From the NCBI GenBank assembly GCA_003550325.1, contig QKWP01000046.1, positions 466,771 through 530,770 on the forward strand: a stretch of DNA of 64,000 nt, read 5' to 3'. The position numbers were made by a program, and so were the translations under genes. Under the pieces are notes generated by a model. It searched no databases. It saw nothing but the letters and a program-made list of their open reading frames with translations, and was not told the DNA's origin. Within the stretch, counting starts at the first letter, position 1; the number at the start of each line of letters is the position of its first letter. The stretch is from Gigaspora rosea. Lineage: Eukaryota; Glomeromycota; Glomeromycetes; Diversisporales; Gigasporaceae. This document shows, piece after piece, positions 12,139 through 24,660 of this stretch.

Positions 12139-13314
12139 TTTTTTTGTATTCAAAAAGTCCGTCTTTGAGATATGGGAATTATTATTCAAGATATTTAGGG
12201 CCGTTAGTATCCCACTTAGGGATTACTGGTATTAGATACAAAGCCTAGAATACAACTAGAAACATGTACACTTTTGGTGTCTAATTTAAGTGGTCCGGCC
12301 TTAAGGTTTATACTAGCTGACATACCTGCAACCCAACTATGGAAATTGACTATTTAAATACTCTGATCCTTGTTCCATCTGCCAACCCATCTTGTATCAC
12401 TGATACATTGTACCAGATTCTAATTACCCACCCTTAGGACTAATTTATCCTTGATGGAAATCTTGGTAGAGCAGTCCCTGTACCACACAGGTATTAGCAT
12501 GATAAACCCACTTTCAGAAAACATGCTTCATTTATACCTTACATGCGCTTGCTGCTAGCAGCAGGCCTTTAAAGTCAGATGGGTACAGGCTTGAGAGCCT
12601 GGGCCTAAGCCCGCAAAAAAATACCTGTCTGACTTTAAAGGCCTGCTACTAGCAGTAAGCACACGTGAGGTATAAATGAAGCATGTTTTCTGAAAGCGAG
12701 TTTATCATACTAATTCTACATACCGATTTCGGTTCAAGTACCAATTGTACAATGTTGGTTTTATAGCCTTCAAAATTTTCAAAATTGTATGGGTAATTTT
12801 TGCGGAAGCCTACCTATCGGTCTTTTACTAATACATCCCAAACTTCTAATCTAGTTGGCCCAAAAGAGTTAATCTATCCGGCATTAGGTGCTATTATGGT
12901 TTTTCTCACCTGGTACCTACTTCTATAACATATGTCCTTTTTTTCTAGTACTCAAACCGGCAGCTAGGTTGGTAGACCTTGTCCCTAAGGTCGACGTCCG
13001 GTTCTTCAGCTCTGGTCCAATATTCTAGTTTTGGTAGTACCGTCAAAGATCTTTGCTACCTCCTTACTCAGGTCTGCCAAATGGGATTCTATTTTTTCAG
13101 TTTCATGAATTTGTCTGTGTCATGAGGTACAACTTCACCTGAAAGCTCCCATTCGAGATGGTTACCAAGGACTACAGGCAATGTACCCAACCGTCGACAG
13201 AAAACAGTTGCTAGAACACAGGTCTATTTTTCAAAAGCATCGCCAGTGGGATTTGAACCCTAGATCTGCCACTTGGGGGTAACAACTTACCAACTTCTCT
13301 AAGTTGCCACACCC
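12139..13314 (-). mobile_element. tRNA-derived SINE, copy a, with nested palindrome
   Basis: The right end, read on the minus strand, is a tRNA-like head. Its A-box region is around GTGTGGCAACTTAGAGAAG and its B-box-like stretch is GGTTCAAATCCC, matching the plus-strand copy at 45519. The left end has a T run. Flanks CAATTAATAATAT (from 12120 and from 13315) are a target duplication. A palindromic insertion at 12493-12714 splits the body. Confidence 0.75.
12493..12714. mobile_element. Palindromic MITE inside SINE copy a
   Basis: Long inverted arms begin ATTAGCATGATAAAC and include CTTTCAGAAAACATGC, CATTTATACCT and AGGCCTTTAAAGTCAG. The loop is a short GC-rich segment (near 12590). Arms match at most positions, so it is fairly young. 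The target duplication is unclear. Confidence 0.7.
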
Positions 13315-13559
13315 CAATTAATAATATGTATATATACAATGCATTCTATAATATTATAATAATTTATCTTATTATATTATACTACCTTAAAAATTGTAAA
13401 AATTTACCTATAAAAAATCCTACTATTATTTTTTATTTATCTTATTTTACTCTTCACATTTTTCTAAAAACTCATTTTTATATACTATCATTTAAATTGT
13501 TTTTAAAAAATTTACCACATTTCATATATACTAAATTTAATATAATTGTCTGGGTTCTG

Positions 13560-13760
13560 TTTGAGTTATAACAGCCTAGGTTTAAAATTTAAATAAAAGC
13601 TTAAATAAACCTAGCTTGAACCTAAATTGGTTTAAATAAACCTATTTTGTGTTCAAATAAGCTAATTAGGTTCAAATAAACCCAATTGGGTTCAGATGAG
13701 TCTGAATTGGGTTCAAATGATCCTGAATTTAATTTACTTGAACCCAAATTAATTGTTCTT
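13560..13760. repeat. Tandem GGTTCAAATAAACC-type repeats
   Basis: About eight imperfect copies of a short motif such as GGTTCAAATAAACC occur in a row. The minus-strand frame over it (13622-13852) is repeat-derived. This could be the subterminal cluster of another transposon. Confidence 0.55.
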
Positions 13761-13914
13761 TTTTTATATTTATAGTTAGATATCTCTAAGTGCATGCCAT
13801 GAGGACTGGGCATAAGTGTGTATTTATTTTTTTTATTATTCAAAGTGCTCATTTTGGGGATTTTGGTATCTATTCAAATATTATGAACCTCAGTGTTCTA
13901 TATAGAGGGCATCT

Positions 13915-14965
13915 GACATTTGTACATTGACAAGGGTACAACTAGCCATATCTGCAACTTTTGGTTGCCTATTTAAGTAGCTATCTAAAGGCTCTACACT
14001 AGCTGCTATACATACTAGCACTGCCTATTTAAACTCTCTTATCCTTGCAGCATAACAGAAATTCAATTTATGCATTATAGTTATACAAGATTTTACATAT
14101 AAAAAACTTAAAGAATAGAGGTATATTATATATGACAGCTTATCAAAAATCATCCAATTTTTACGAAACTTTGCTTAGATATTTTGTGGCCGTAATATAG
14201 ACATTTTGTCAAAACTCATTTAACGCATCTAACGATTTATATGACTTTTATAAGACACGAGTGTGAATGTATAAATGTATAACAAATATACTATAGGTAA
14301 ATATATAGCTATATGACTGCTAAACAGCTAATACAATTTTTTTTTTATTATCTATATTTATAAAACTCTTATTTATAAATATTTAGACTGTTTATAATAG
14401 TTATAAGAGATGCATACAATCAGAAGCATTGGTTTTGTTAGTTATAATTTGTGGATATAAATATATAAAAATACATACTATATTATATAAAAAATAGATG
14501 CAGGTTATATTAACTCTAACAATAGAATCTATAGAATAGATAATATTTGTATTCATGTTGGAAAAATTGCATTCATGTTGAAAAAGAGTAAAATATATTA
14601 TTAATATTAAAGATTATCATATTGAATAATGTTGCTGTATTTAATCTTTTTAATAATCATATGTTATATTATATATCATAATTTTTAACCATAACGATAA
14701 GAGCTATTAAATATGCTTTTTTAATAACATAGATTGAATACCAAAAATTTTTCATATTTCAATATATCGAAAAGCATTAAACTACTAATTTATCAATATT
14801 TAATCAACCAATCATAGTTGATGAAGATCATCTAACATGAACCCAATTAAAAAGAAGTTCTGTTATACTGATCCTTGCCTCCTGCCAGTTCATCATATAT
14901 CACTAGAACTCTGTTCCAGATTCCGTACTGCACCCTTAAAACTAGTTTATCCTCAAATAAGTGTG
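13915..14965 (-). mobile_element. SINE fragment, copy d, split by a hAT-like element
   Basis: 13915-14047 and 14871-14965 align in order with the tail half of the other SINE copies (for example the stretch ending AAACTCTCTTATCCTTG and its continuation). The gap between them is a transposon at 14048-14870. Confidence 0.6.
14048..14870. mobile_element. hAT-like element inside SINE fragment d
   Basis: Terminal inverted repeats are CAGCATAACAGAAATTC on the left and the complement of GAAGTTCTGTTATACTG on the right. ATCCTTG (7 bp, possibly 8) is duplicated at 14041-14047 and 14871-14877. There is no coding frame inside; it is 823 bp of AT-rich DNA. Confidence 0.65.
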
Positions 14966-16500
14966 CATTTATAAAGTGTATGCATTTATAGAAATAAGTA
15001 ACTGCACGACGTTGTCATGCAAAACCAGAAACAGAAAGTGGATTTTCAGTGAGTTACAGGTTAAACCAGTTTTGGCATAAGTTTCTGGTTTTTTTTTGCA
15101 TGCGATACAGTAAATTAAAGCCCTATAGTATATATACAAATATAGAAATACATTCCTAAGTCACAAGGATAGATTAACCAATCAGATACAAAAGAGACAC
15201 AGCATTTCAAATGCCTGTAAACCATACACTACATACTTTGTACTCCATTCCTGGTATATATAAAAAAAATATATAGCCAATTAGAAGAAAGAACCAATGC
15301 ATATGATTGTATTCAGGAATGCTAAAACTAGATGATATTTATATTACCCAAAGTTTTATTGCTAAAATAAAAGAAAAGAGTTATTAAAAATTGAATTGCC
15401 TCTTTTTCTTAAATACTTATCTATAAATAATTAAACAAATATCAATTACCTTATTTATCAAACAATTGAACTCTGTGATTATTAATTTTCAATTTTCAAC
15501 CACCTCTAGCTGTCATTAGAATTTAATTAGGCCTAATCAGAGTAGAATACAAAATTACCTGTGACCTCAAAGATCTGAAAAATTATTTATTCTTGTGATA
15601 TTATAAATGAAGTTTATAAAAAATCTTAAAATAAATATTCTAATTACATGATTATTCAGTATTTTAATTTGTCAAATTTTTATATAGAACATATGCACAC
15701 ATTTATAGAGGTGCATATATAAGTCTAGGACCACAAAATCTATGCATATGCAAAGGTTAAAGGGTGTACACTTATTATTAAATCCCAAGCTTGGAACCAG
15801 GCTAGGGTGTGCACTTAAAAAGAGTGTGCACACAGGGAGGTTGCACTTAGGGAGGTCTGACTGTATTTTTAATTTTTTTATTTTTTAATTTTTATTTATA
15901 CAGTATATTTATTTTTTTATTTGTCAAAATATATGTAATTAGTATTGACCAATAAAATTTGATCAAATTTTTTTGGAATGTATTTGTTTAATCCTCTTTT
16001 ATGCCTGAGCCCAAATATTGTTATTAGCATAATAATTAATCTTGTTTAAGGCCATGCATTACCCACTGACTTATCTTTTCAATTTGTCTATTTTTATTAT
16101 TTTTTTTAGATCCCAGTTGTGCAAATTGTTCAATTTTTGGCATTTATTTTTTTTGCTTTTCTCATCTGGTATAACCCGATAGGGACCTTAATTTCCCATA
16201 ATTGTCTAATAGAACTGATAGAGAAAATATGACTACTAACACAATTTTTTAATTTATTGTTGTATAAAATAAAAAATTAACTTTTAATATGAAATTGTTT
16301 TATTAATTTACAGTAAATTAAAAAGAAAAAAATTTGACTTACTGACCAATATTTTCAGATCCCATGTAATGTTAAATGAAAAATTTACTTTGCATTGCCT
16401 TATATCTGTCTATTTAATAATTCTATATAGTACAATCTTAGCTATCTTAATACAGTAATATGTTCCAATTATACATTGCAATGTTCAACTATTCTAAAGA
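14966..16500. other. No gene; repeat ends and AT-rich DNA
   Basis: 15000-15115 has an imperfect inverted repeat (CATGCAAAACCAGAAAC / GTTTCTGGTTTTTTTTTGCATG). 15170-15265 carries a dispersed repeat end (complement of CCAGGAACGGAGTA) also found near 31005 and 49400. 15690-15875 ends in GGTCTGACTGTA, the right end of a pogo-like element whose left end is not clear. 15880-16500 is AT-rich with nothing I recognise. Confidence 0.5.
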
Positions 16501-16927
16501 CTTTTAGCATTATACTGCTATCATACTAGTAAATGTTTTGATATTAAATCTTAAAAACTATTTTGGGGGTTTGAAAATTAAGATCTTGCTGTGCATAAGT
16601 ACAAATTTCAAACCAATATACAAAAAAAAAGATGAAAAAACTTCATAAAAATACTAATAATCAAACCTCTTGCATTGTTACTAGTAAAAGTTTTGCCCAT
16701 TTTGATATATTAAAAAACATTCTAGGATCCTTGAATCTAAGATCTTGTTGAGCATAAATACAAATTTTCAGACTATAATATTAATAAAAAAATAGTAACT
16801 TTGTAAAAGTAATAGCTCTTTAACTATTATACTAAAAAACTGTTGTTACTAGTAAAAGTTTTCAATATTTGGGATATTCAAAAACTATTTCAGGATTCTT
16901 GAATCTAAGTTTATGTTGAGCATAAAT
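16500..16927. repeat. Tandem repeat, about 180-bp unit, 2-3 copies, continued at 18766
   Basis: Units share ACTAGTAAAAGTTTT, GAATCTAAGATCTTGTTGAGC and CATAAATACAAATTTTCAGAC. The third unit is interrupted by the element at 16928-18765, and its remainder lies at 18766-18850. Confidence 0.65.
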
Positions 16928-18765
16928 TAGTAATGCGAGCTGACCTTACCCATCATTTGAGCAGGCAGGTAGGTTGGCACTTGACCTATAACCCTGCAAA
17001 TCAGCTTAGCTAGAATATAATTAAATTTTTTTTTGTCTAATAGAATTTCATTGTATAACTTATAATTATTAGTCTCTATAAGAAAAATGTACCATATAGG
17101 CATAAGATGGAATTGGATAGGCACAAGTTATTTTGGCACAGGTCAAGATCTGAATTTGTATGTGTATGGCCCAAGTTGGTTCAAATTTAGTAGACCATGC
17201 ATGACCATGTGCTTGTGCCAATTGGACTGTAAATAGCTCGGGTTTTGCAATAGTTTACTAGTCGAAACAGCACAGGTTTTGGTACAGGTAATGAATGTAA
17301 ATTCACATGCCACTGCAATAGTAATTTGGATTAACTATTAAAACATAAATTTACATAAGTAATCAGTTTAAGATAACTCCATATGAAGCAAAATTTTGTA
17401 AGGAATTTTTTTGTTAAGACATACAGGGAAGCTTCATTAGTGAAATCATAAGATATCACTCTTTTTTTAAAAAACTCTTTACTAATCTTTTGTTTTAGCC
17501 AACACGTATTATGAGCCAATACGTGTGTAATGTACAGATACGTGTCATCTGAACATGCCATTTCATAGACATAATATTATGTGCCACCTTTTGCTACAAT
17601 GTCTTTGCCATTTTTACTATGCTATTTTGTAAAACGTTCCTGTATATGCTACAAGCTTTGTGCTATTTTGAGCATTGCTGAACCAACCTATACCACAACT
17701 TGTACTACTTTTCTTATAGAAAGTACTTATAATTATTAGTTAAATTACGCATAGAACATTCTCAAGTTAGTGCTTGTAGTCAATAAGACCAAAATTAAAT
17801 AGTTGACTTTTTTAGCTTAAAAATTCCAAAAATCTTTAACAGCAAATAACTTTTGTTTCACTAGTCCATTTTTGATAAAACAACCACCAAACTGTTTATA
17901 TTGATGAGACAGTTCTAATGAACCCAAAATCGCTAAAATCCAATTACTAGATCCATAGATCATTAACAATTTGTGTCACTTCAGGTAGGTTTTTTACAAT
18001 CTTTAAATACTCAAAGTAACACAAATAGTTAACGATCTCTGGATCTAGTAATTGGATTTTAACAATTTTGGGATCATTAGAATTGACTCATTAATGTGAA
18101 CATTTTAGTAGATGTTTCATCAAAAAAGGGCCAGTGGAACAAAAGTTATTCACTGTTAAAAATTTTTGGAATTTTTAATAGTAAATTCCAAAAATCCGTG
18201 GATATGATTTATAAATTCAACTAGTCAATTAGAAGTTCTGATTGCATAATTTTTTCACTGATTAAAGCACTGATTGTTGAATATAAGTTAGTAAACCACC
18301 GTCATACATTATCACTTTTATTTCTAACTATGAGAAAATAACTTGGTATATCACCGGCTATAAGAGAACCAATTGGAGCCTCTCATAACCACTTCTTTTT
18401 CGCAGATATAATAGATCCTCCATATATGCATCACATGCACTCTTCCTACTATTTGTAATTTATATTGCATGTGTACTTATGATGTGTATATCAACTAACT
18501 AAAGTCAATTTTTTGAGATCAACAACTATCATTATCTCAAGCATCACCACAGTGTAATTTTTTAGTAATTGAAATATTGCACAAGTATTGTAGTGTAATT
18601 CTAACTATTTTCATATATTTTCATATTGAGAAAATCAAATTATAAGCCTATTTTGCAGTCTTTTTGACTGAAAGATTTTTATCAATATAATTAGCCCAGT
18701 TGACCAGGCTAATTAATTCTAGCAGCCGAGTTGGGCTGAAAATTTAACGTCAGCCTGTATCACTA
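16928..18765. mobile_element. hAT-like element (1.8 kb, non-coding)
   Basis: The ends TAGTAATGCGAGCTGACC and the complement of GTCAGCCTGTATCACTA form a short imperfect inverted repeat. The flanks GCATAAAT and GTGTAAAT match at 6 of 8 positions. Excising the element restores a GCATAAATACAAATTTT unit of the surrounding tandem repeat, which supports these limits. A foldback MITE lies inside it. No transposase frame is seen. Confidence 0.6.
17817..18200. mobile_element. Foldback MITE, copy 3 of the CCACTGGTCC-core family
   Basis: Arms run from AAATTCCAAAAATCTTTAACAG to the complement near TTTTTGGAATTTTTAATAG. The core is the same as at 1333 and 2183 (AATAACTTTTG, CACTAGTCC, AAAATCCAATTACTAGATC). 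Confidence 0.75.
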
Positions 18766-18999
18766 GTGTAAATACAAATTTTTAGACTACAATATTAATA
18801 AAAAAAAGCAATAATTTCATAAAAGTAAATACTACAGAACAAACAATTTTCTTTTTGGATAAAATGGCAATATGTGGCTCACAAGGATACACCAAAATAT
18901 TAATCAACTAATCAAAATTCGCAAATTTAAAATAAACTTAGAAATAACTAGAAATAACCAATATCCATGAATATAAAAAATCCTTACAGTGTTTATCAA

Positions 19000-20830
19000 A
19001 CTGGTTGTTGCTATCAAAATAGCATTGGTGTCAATATAAGCGAATATAAAAGCATTCATTCAATATTTACAATCAGTAAATATTAGAAATATTAATCAAA
19101 TTGATTATTGTTAGCTTAATTAGATTGGTGTTAAAAAAGATGAATATATGGCATGCAGATATGAGAAATGCAAATATTGAATATGCTATCGATGATTTTA
19201 TGAAAGTTTCATTTATTATTAGAAATCTGTGGAAAGGGGGCATCAATAAATAACGTTATGTTTGGGGGGTCCCCCAAAATATAACGATTTTTCACTATGT
19301 AGGGGGTCCCTCCTCAACATAATGCAATTTTTTATTAAAATTTGTCTAAAACTTGATCCAGTGGTCAAAATTGGATGGTTTTGGTACCATTCGAATCGTC
19401 TCGAGGAGAGGATTCGAATGGTCTCAAATTCATTTGATTTGGAGCACTGGGTCACGTTTTATTAACGAAATACTATTGGTTATTATGTTTTCTTATAAAA
19501 TTACTATAAAATCAATAGTATTTCGTTAATAAAACGTGATCCAGTAATCCAAATGATTTGATTTTGGTACCATTGGATTATTCTCATAGGTACGAATCGA
19601 ATGGTACCAAAATAATCCAGATTGGACCACTGGATCATAATGTATTCAAGTTTTTGTAAAATTATATATATAAACATACAGATTTTGAAAAATTTTTTAT
19701 ATAGTAGAGGGGGCCAGCGCTACTATGAGGGGGTACATAACGTTATTTATGGATGCCCCCAAATAGGTCTCATTGTTGGGACTTTTAATCTAGGTCATCA
19801 TGATAAAATTGGAATTTGAATTGAGAAGGACGAATCTATAGCAATATTTTTTAATAGTTTGCCAAAATGTGTTATATATTTGAATATTTATTTACCTATT
19901 TTTATCAATTTTTTATTTTATAAAAAATCAGCTGAGATGTTAAATTCTAGTAAAGCTAATGGTGCTTATAAAATGGATATTGCTTTCAATACAGAATTAG
20001 TATCGAAGAAAGTAGATATAAAGCATTGAAATGGCTTAAAAATTCGCATTCTGAGATTTTGGTTATTGTCATCAAATGAAACTGATGTTATACCGCATAA
20101 ATCTGAAGCATTTATTAATTACAAAAAATCTGCTGATAAAGAAAAATGTTAATGCAATATATCAATGGTTATTTATATTAATATGGAGTATTATATTACG
20201 ATATAATAAAGGAAATGCTAATTCTATGTTTCAGGTTAGAAATTGTTGTAAATTGAGATGAAAAGATGCAGTTGATGCGTTTATTTATTATAAAGATCTT
20301 TTGAGATGGAATTGCTTATGAGCATATAAAATTGGGTATTGTTGTTAATATAAAATTGGTATTGAAGCGAATAAAGAAATAGCATTCATCCATTATCAAA
20401 AATTAGCATATATGTAGAAATTTATTGCAATATATATAGTCAGTTATTGTTAACAATATGGAATTGAAGATGAAATAGATGTTCGAAATGCATTGATTTA
20501 TTATCAAAAGTTTGCTAAACTAGAAGACACAGTAAAAATAGTAAAAAATACAAAAAAACCAGAAAATATTGCATTTACAATACACAAGCATAGAATATAG
20601 GAGGTGCACACTTTGTAACAGAAGTAATGCAAAGGAAGTGCAGTATCAATTATATAATTCTTGGAAGAAAGTAATTTAGGAAAGAACAAGTAAAAACAAA
20701 AATAATAATGTTTGCATATAAGCATTTCAATTTATAGCTATAGATTATAAAAAAGTAATTGATTGGATTCCTTTTGATAGATTGATTGATCTATAAATTA
20801 TTAGAGAAAACAAGTATAAGTAAATGATAT
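19000..20830 (+). pseudogene. Decayed Sel1-repeat / kinase family relic, split by a MITE
   Basis: Short in-frame pieces match Sel1-like repeats as seen in expanded fungal kinase families. Examples are YQNSIGVNISEYK near 19010, YKKSAEMLNSSKANGAYK near 19915, IGIEANKEIAFIHYQKLA near 20355 and YGIEDEIDVRNALIYYQKFA near 20458. KKVIDWIPFDRLIDL near 20752 resembles the linker that precedes the kinase domain in this family. Stops and frame changes are frequent throughout, so no protein is expected. A 525-bp MITE at 19236-19760 interrupts the repeat region. Confidence 0.7.
19236..19760. mobile_element. Palindromic MITE with GGGGGCATC ends (Harbinger-like?), copy 1
   Basis: Inverted ends GGGGGCATC-ATAAATAACGTTATG pair with ATAACGTTATTTATGGATGCCCCC. 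The internal arms include TTTTGGTACCATTCGAATCGTCTC and AATACTATTGGTTAT. Flanks share AAA. The sister copy at 21202 has a clear TTA duplication, which is why a PIF/Harbinger origin is suggested. Confidence 0.7.
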
Positions 20831-20945
20831 TGCTTTTGTTAGTAATGTGATATTTGCATTATATTTGTTATTAAAAATAGCAGAAGTTATTGTATTTTAT
20901 TCAATAAAAATATAGTACTAGTAACCTATACTCAATAGTTAGGGG

Positions 20946-21197
20946 CAGTGTTGTACATGGGACAATTTTGGACAATTTTGAACATTTTTTCAAATTAAAA
21001 TTACTTAAAATTTTATTAAGATAATCTATTTTATTTTTTACACCAATAAGTCCAGCATCTAAAAAAATATATAATTATATATTTTTTTAAATTACTTTAT
21101 TGATTAGTTAAACATGGGACATAGGCTTGGATGATTTTGGACAAACTTGGACATTGGACATTTTACATAGTGTGGACGCATTCCATGTACAACACTA
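20946..21197. mobile_element. hAT-type MITE (CAGTGTTGTACATGGGAC ends), copy 1
   Basis: A 252-bp element with ends CAGTGTTGTACATGG and CCATGTACAACACTA. The perfect 8-bp duplication GTTAGGGG lies at 20938-20945 and 21198-21205. The interior repeats GGACAATTTTGGACA. A sister copy lies at 34786-35066. Confidence 0.85.
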
Positions 21198-21201
21198 GTT
21201 A

Positions 21202-21728
21202 GGGGCATCCAGAAATAATGTTATACAAGGGGGTCAGACGAAAGATAATGTTTTTCCTCTTAAGTAGAGGGGTCAAAAAAATACAATACAATTTTTTTAG
21301 AAAAAATTGTCTAAAAACTGATTCAGTAGTCCAAATTTAATGATTTTGGTACCATTCGATTTGTCTCAGTGAGAGGAGTTGAATGGTTCCAATATTATTT
21401 TATTTGGATTACTCGATCAAAAGATATTAGCCAAATACTATTGGTCATATCTTTTCTTATAAAATTACTATATAACTAATAGTATTTTGTGAATATCTTT
21501 CGATCTAGTAATCTAAACAACATGATTTTGGTGTCAATGGATTCATCTCGCTAAGACAAATCGAATGGTACCTAAATTAGCCAAATCAGATCACTGTGTC
21601 ATAAGATATTCAAGTTTTTGTGAAATTTTATATATAAATATACAGATTTTAAAAATTTTTTTTTATATAGTTGAGGAGGAGTCAAGCACTACTATGTGGG
21701 GTTACATAACATTATTTATAGATGCCCC
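21202..21728. mobile_element. Palindromic MITE with GGGGCATCC ends, copy 2
   Basis: The inverted ends GGGGCATCC and GATGCCCC are flanked by TTA on both sides (21199-21201, 21729-21731). This 3-bp duplication is typical of PIF/Harbinger elements. Internal sequence and length (527 bp) match copy 1 at 19236. Confidence 0.75.
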
Positions 21729-21932
21729 TTATATAGAGTATTTTAGTAGTATTTTACTTGTTTAAATAGCTATAACTTCTTATTTAAGAGGTTTGAAAAA
21801 ATCTGACTAGTAACTTTATAGAGTTATATTAGCTCTACATGTGTACCAAATATCTTTTCAAAAATCTCATCAATATAAGGAGTTGATATGTTTTGAAAAT
21901 TAAAATTTTATGTATATATTTATAAATTTATA

Positions 21933-22263
21933 TAGTCATACCTCTATAAATGCAACTTGTAGGGACAAGCCTACAATATGCATTTTTATTTAAAGAAGGC
22001 CAATTAAATTGTAGCTTTAATAATTAGATCATCAAGTTTGTATAACTTTTACCAAAATCTGCATAACCTATTTTAAATACTAAAATTTGATTGGTTATAT
22101 GCATTTAGAGAGGTTGTGTAATATAAAATGTTATTTAAAAGAATGTGTATTTACAGAATATAGAAAGTGTATTTAGCACTAATAACATCTTATAGAAAAG
22201 AAAAAAATGTACATTTAGAGGGGTATTGCATTTATAGATGTTGCATTTATGAAGGTCTAACTG
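21933..22263. mobile_element. pogo-like MITE (TA target)
   Basis: The ends TAGTCATACCTCTATAAATGCAAC and the complement of GTTGCATTTATGAAGGTCTAACTG are flanked by TA. The CAGTNAGACCTC-type terminus is typical of pogo/Tigger members of the Tc1/mariner superfamily. No transposase. Confidence 0.7.
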
Positions 22264-23379
22264 TATATAAAATTTTAATTTTCAAAACATATAAACTCCT
22301 TATATTGATAAGATTTGAAAAAGTTTGGCATATATATAGAGCTAATATAGCTCTACAAAATTACTACCATAATTTACTGTATAAGGTACTCAGGTATAAT
22401 TTAATTTCACATAGTAATAACTTTGATTTGTACCCTGGGTACCTTGTATAGTATAGGTATGTTGTGTGGGGGTACATTGTGTGGAGCATAATATTAGCTC
22501 GTAAGTAAAAAAAAAAGTTATTATTAGTAAATTAGTCTTTATTTGTATCTAGGTTCTTTACAAAACACTACAACAAATAGGCTTGAAATATACCTGGTAC
22601 AAATCAAGGGTACCAATCAAAGGGAGTATTTTCTACAGTAAATTATGGTAGTTAGATTTTTTTAAAACCTTTTAGATAAGAAGTTATAGCTATTTAAACA
22701 AGTAAAATACTACTAAAAATTTGTATAACTATTGAGTATAGGTTATTAGCACTATAGTATAAATTAATTTATTTTTTTTATTAGATTAAATAGTATTTAA
22801 CATATTTTTTTAATATAGTTACATTTTTTATATTAGCATAATTGATGTAATTAATTAATAAACTTATTTAAACAGAAAAATTTGTAAAAAAATAAATGAT
22901 ATATTTACTTTCTTACTATCAAAACTTATGTATTGGTCTCATCAGAATAAAACAAAAAGTAAAATTAGATAAATTTTTAGGGTGAATCTATTTATTGTTA
23001 GCAGTGACATTATTGGACTTGATTAACCAATTAGAACAATAGATCATGTATAATGTAAAAAATACAAAAACTTTGATTTTTTTAAAAAATTAAAATTTTG
23101 TTTATGAAACTACTTTTTTTTTATACAAAAAAAATTTCTTGCAAAATTTTACTATATACTACACTTTACCCAAACCTTAACTATGGCTCTAACCCTAACC
23201 CTAATAATAGTAGCTTTGACGGCTTTGTTTTTGTTTTGATCATAACATTATATAATCTAATAGTCAATCATGCTTCGGTGACTATTACTGCTAGTGACAA
23301 ATTCATTTTTCATATTTTTAGATGTAAATTTGTGAATTAATATAATTAATATCAAAATAATATGAAAATAAATAGTTTA

Positions 23380-24291
23380 TAAGGTGATCGTACCTAATTC
23401 CATAAATCACACTAATTCCATAGATTATAATATTTTGTGATATCTTATGATCTCATAATCTAATTTGGATAATTTTGGTATCATTCAAATCATCTCACTA
23501 AGATGATTCTAATAGTACCAAAACTGTACCAAAATTAGCCAAATTAGATTACAATATCCTGAGATAAATGATATATTTATTATTTTTAGAGATCAAATAT
23601 ATTTTTGTATGATTGTATATCTCATAATCCTGTAATCCAATTTGGATGGTTTTGGTATCATCAAATTGTCTTACTAGGATAAATCTAATAGTGCTAAAAT
23701 TATCAAATTGGATTACAGAATCCAGAGATATAAGGTGGTTTCTGTGATCAAATCTATTTCTGTGGATTGTATATCTTGCGACTCTGTGATCCAATTTGGA
23801 TAATTTAGATATTATTTGAATTGTCTCTGTGAGATGATTCGAATGATACCAAAATTGTCCAAACTGAATTACAGGGTCCCAAGATACATGGTCCATGAAA
23901 AAATTAATTTTTTGTGCATACCATATATTTAAGCAGTCAAGTCTATTAATAAAATCTTGTCCAAATCCTGTAAAAAATTTTATATTATATATAATTTAGT
24001 GTAATAAACATATTACTTAGCAAACTTTGTTCAATTTACTTAAACAAAAAATTAAGTTCATTATGTATCTACAGAATTAGACCCGTGGCTTTAAAATTCT
24101 CATAAATTATACAGGTTGTAACTTTTATTATTAAAAAACATTTTTAGTATATAATATATAAAAAAATTTTACAGTGAAATAATAAATTGATTGTATATTT
24201 TATATATTAAATTTTACAAATAAATACAATCTTTTGACAAACTTTTATATATGACAAAAAAAAATCTATGGAATTAGGTATGATCACCTTA
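23380..24291. mobile_element. Foldback element with TAAGGTGATC ends
   Basis: The ends TAAGGTGATCGTACCTAATTCC and the complement of GGAATTAGGTATGATCACCTTA are inverted repeats. The left half (23400-23890) contains several copies of a palindrome around TTTTGGTATCATTCAAATCATC, related to the MITEs at 19236 and 21202. The right part is plain AT-rich DNA. The open frame at 23549-23896 is repeat-derived. Confidence 0.6.
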
Positions 24292-24637
24292 GTATTATTT
24301 TCTAATTATTTTTATTATTTAGTTTTTTTTGCTAAATTTTTTTAAAATTATAAAATATTTATAAAAACTACAAAGATTTTTTATCAAAATTTAAAAAAAT
24401 TTGTTATAATAAATTTATTTTTAAAAATAAATAAAATAAAATTCTACAAGTTTATAATTTTGAATATTTGTTTTTGATAAAATTAAAATTTTTCTGTAAA
24501 TAAAAGAAAATATATAGCAAAATTTTAAAATATATTATACAAAAGTGCTAATAAATTTTAAATGTGCTGCAAATTAGCTGTACAAACTTAATTAGGTACA
24601 TACTTTAAATTGTTTAATACTTTCCAATCAATAATAA

Positions 24638-24660
24638 TTTATTATTGATTAGTCATCTCT
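24638..24660 (-). terminator. 3' end of the microexon gene: AATAAA and hairpin
   Basis: Just after the TGA at 24655-24653, the minus strand carries AATAAA (24643-24638). It lies inside a perfect hairpin formed by AATCAATAATAA and TTATTATTGATT (about 24624-24653). Either could mark 3' end formation. Confidence 0.45.

Larger units (their letters stand above)
20913..22754. mobile_element. Foldback element, host of three further MITEs
   Basis: The left arm TAGTACTAGTAACCTATACTC pairs with the right arm GAGTATAGGTTATTAGCACTA, flanked by TA on both sides (20911-20912, 22755-22756). Further arm sequence TTTTAGTAGTATTTTACTTG / CAAGTAAAATACTACTAAAA is continuous only if the MITEs at 20946-21197 and 21202-21728 are removed. 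A pogo-like MITE sits at the centre. The arms near 22370-22670 carry GGGTACC-type inverted repeats. Confidence 0.65.

Noticed and set aside
13326-13852. Frames at 13326-13571 and 13622-13852
   Set aside because: The first is AT-rich low complexity. The second is generated by the GGTTCAAATAAACC repeat.
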